Below the pieces are notes generated by a model. It was not told the origin of the DNA, ran no database searches, and saw nothing but the letters and a program-made list of their open reading frames with translations. From Aphrocallistes beatrix (Eukaryota; Porifera; Hexactinellida; Sceptrulophora; Aphrocallistidae): a stretch of 64,000 nucleotides of DNA. The translations under genes were made by a program, and so were the position numbers. Of the stretch, positions 63,905 to 64,000 are shown one piece after another; positions within the stretch are counted from its first letter, which is position 1; every line of letters starts with the position of its first letter. The stretch spans positions 4,278,001-4,342,000 of the forward strand of contig OY725490.1 of NCBI GenBank assembly GCA_963281255.1. Reading direction: 5' to 3'.

Positions 63905-64000
63905 ACAAGCGCGCTTCGCTTGTGCTGCGCGAATAGCGGACACTTTGTGTCCGCCGGAGGCGCCCTTTGGGTGCCTGGGGTCACATTTATTAATTGTAAG
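63905..64000 (-). repeat. Dispersed repeat family A, copy 22, runs off right edge
   Basis: The GC-rich end of another reverse copy (ACAAGCGCGCTTCGCTTGTG). It has a perfect GGCGGACACAAAGTGTCCGCC-type stem (read on the minus strand) and GGCGCCCTTTGGGTGCC. The body continues past base 64000. Confidence 0.9.

Overview
This window is a stretch of an AT-rich, repeat-laden animal nuclear genome. It has one recognisable host gene, split by a very long intron, surrounded by decayed transposable elements of many superfamilies. The content (P-like, Merlin, mariner and hAT elements, THAP-domain transposases, a Gypsy retroelement) suits an arthropod. A crustacean such as a copepod is plausible, but I cannot fix the species.

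Host gene: two minus-strand coding exons of beta-ureidopropionase (UPB1) lie at 43244-43612 and 18378-18680. They are separated by a phase-0 intron of about 24.6 kb. The catalytic Glu and Lys are present; the catalytic Cys must lie in a later exon beyond the left edge, as I did not find it here.

Layout. 1-4108: a broken Gypsy-type retrotransposon on the minus strand, cut by a hAT-like MITE. 4.4-8.3 kb: hairpins, three copies of dispersed repeat family A, a hAT-like MITE and an integrase fragment. 8.4-10.9 kb: a P-like element with a decayed THAP transposase. 11.0-14.7 kb: family A, an OTU-protease remnant and a Tc1/mariner remnant split by a hAT-like MITE. 14.7-17.0 kb: family B and a tandem repeat. 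18.4-43.6 kb: UPB1, its intron holding a Ginger-like transposon with a KRBA2-type integrase, Tc1/mariner remnants, many TA-flanked MITEs, a 944-bp element with two apparently identical 373-bp inverted arms, and a nearly intact DD37E mariner. 44.0-49.8 kb: a TTAA-flanked element, a hAT transposase pseudogene and non-autonomous hAT elements. 50-54 kb: hAT fragments, a second THAP/P remnant and a mariner remnant. 54.7-64 kb: family B copies, nested hAT-like MITEs, a Merlin remnant and family A.

Two repeats dominate. Family A (about 22 full or partial copies) has short inverted ends, a (TA)n tract, paired CRE-like palindromes and a GC-rich double hairpin near one end. Family B (about 1.9 kb, TTAA-flanked) has five copies. 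At least six TA-targeting elements sit inside the (TA)n tracts of family A. No tRNA, rRNA, CRISPR array or intact independent coding gene was recognised.
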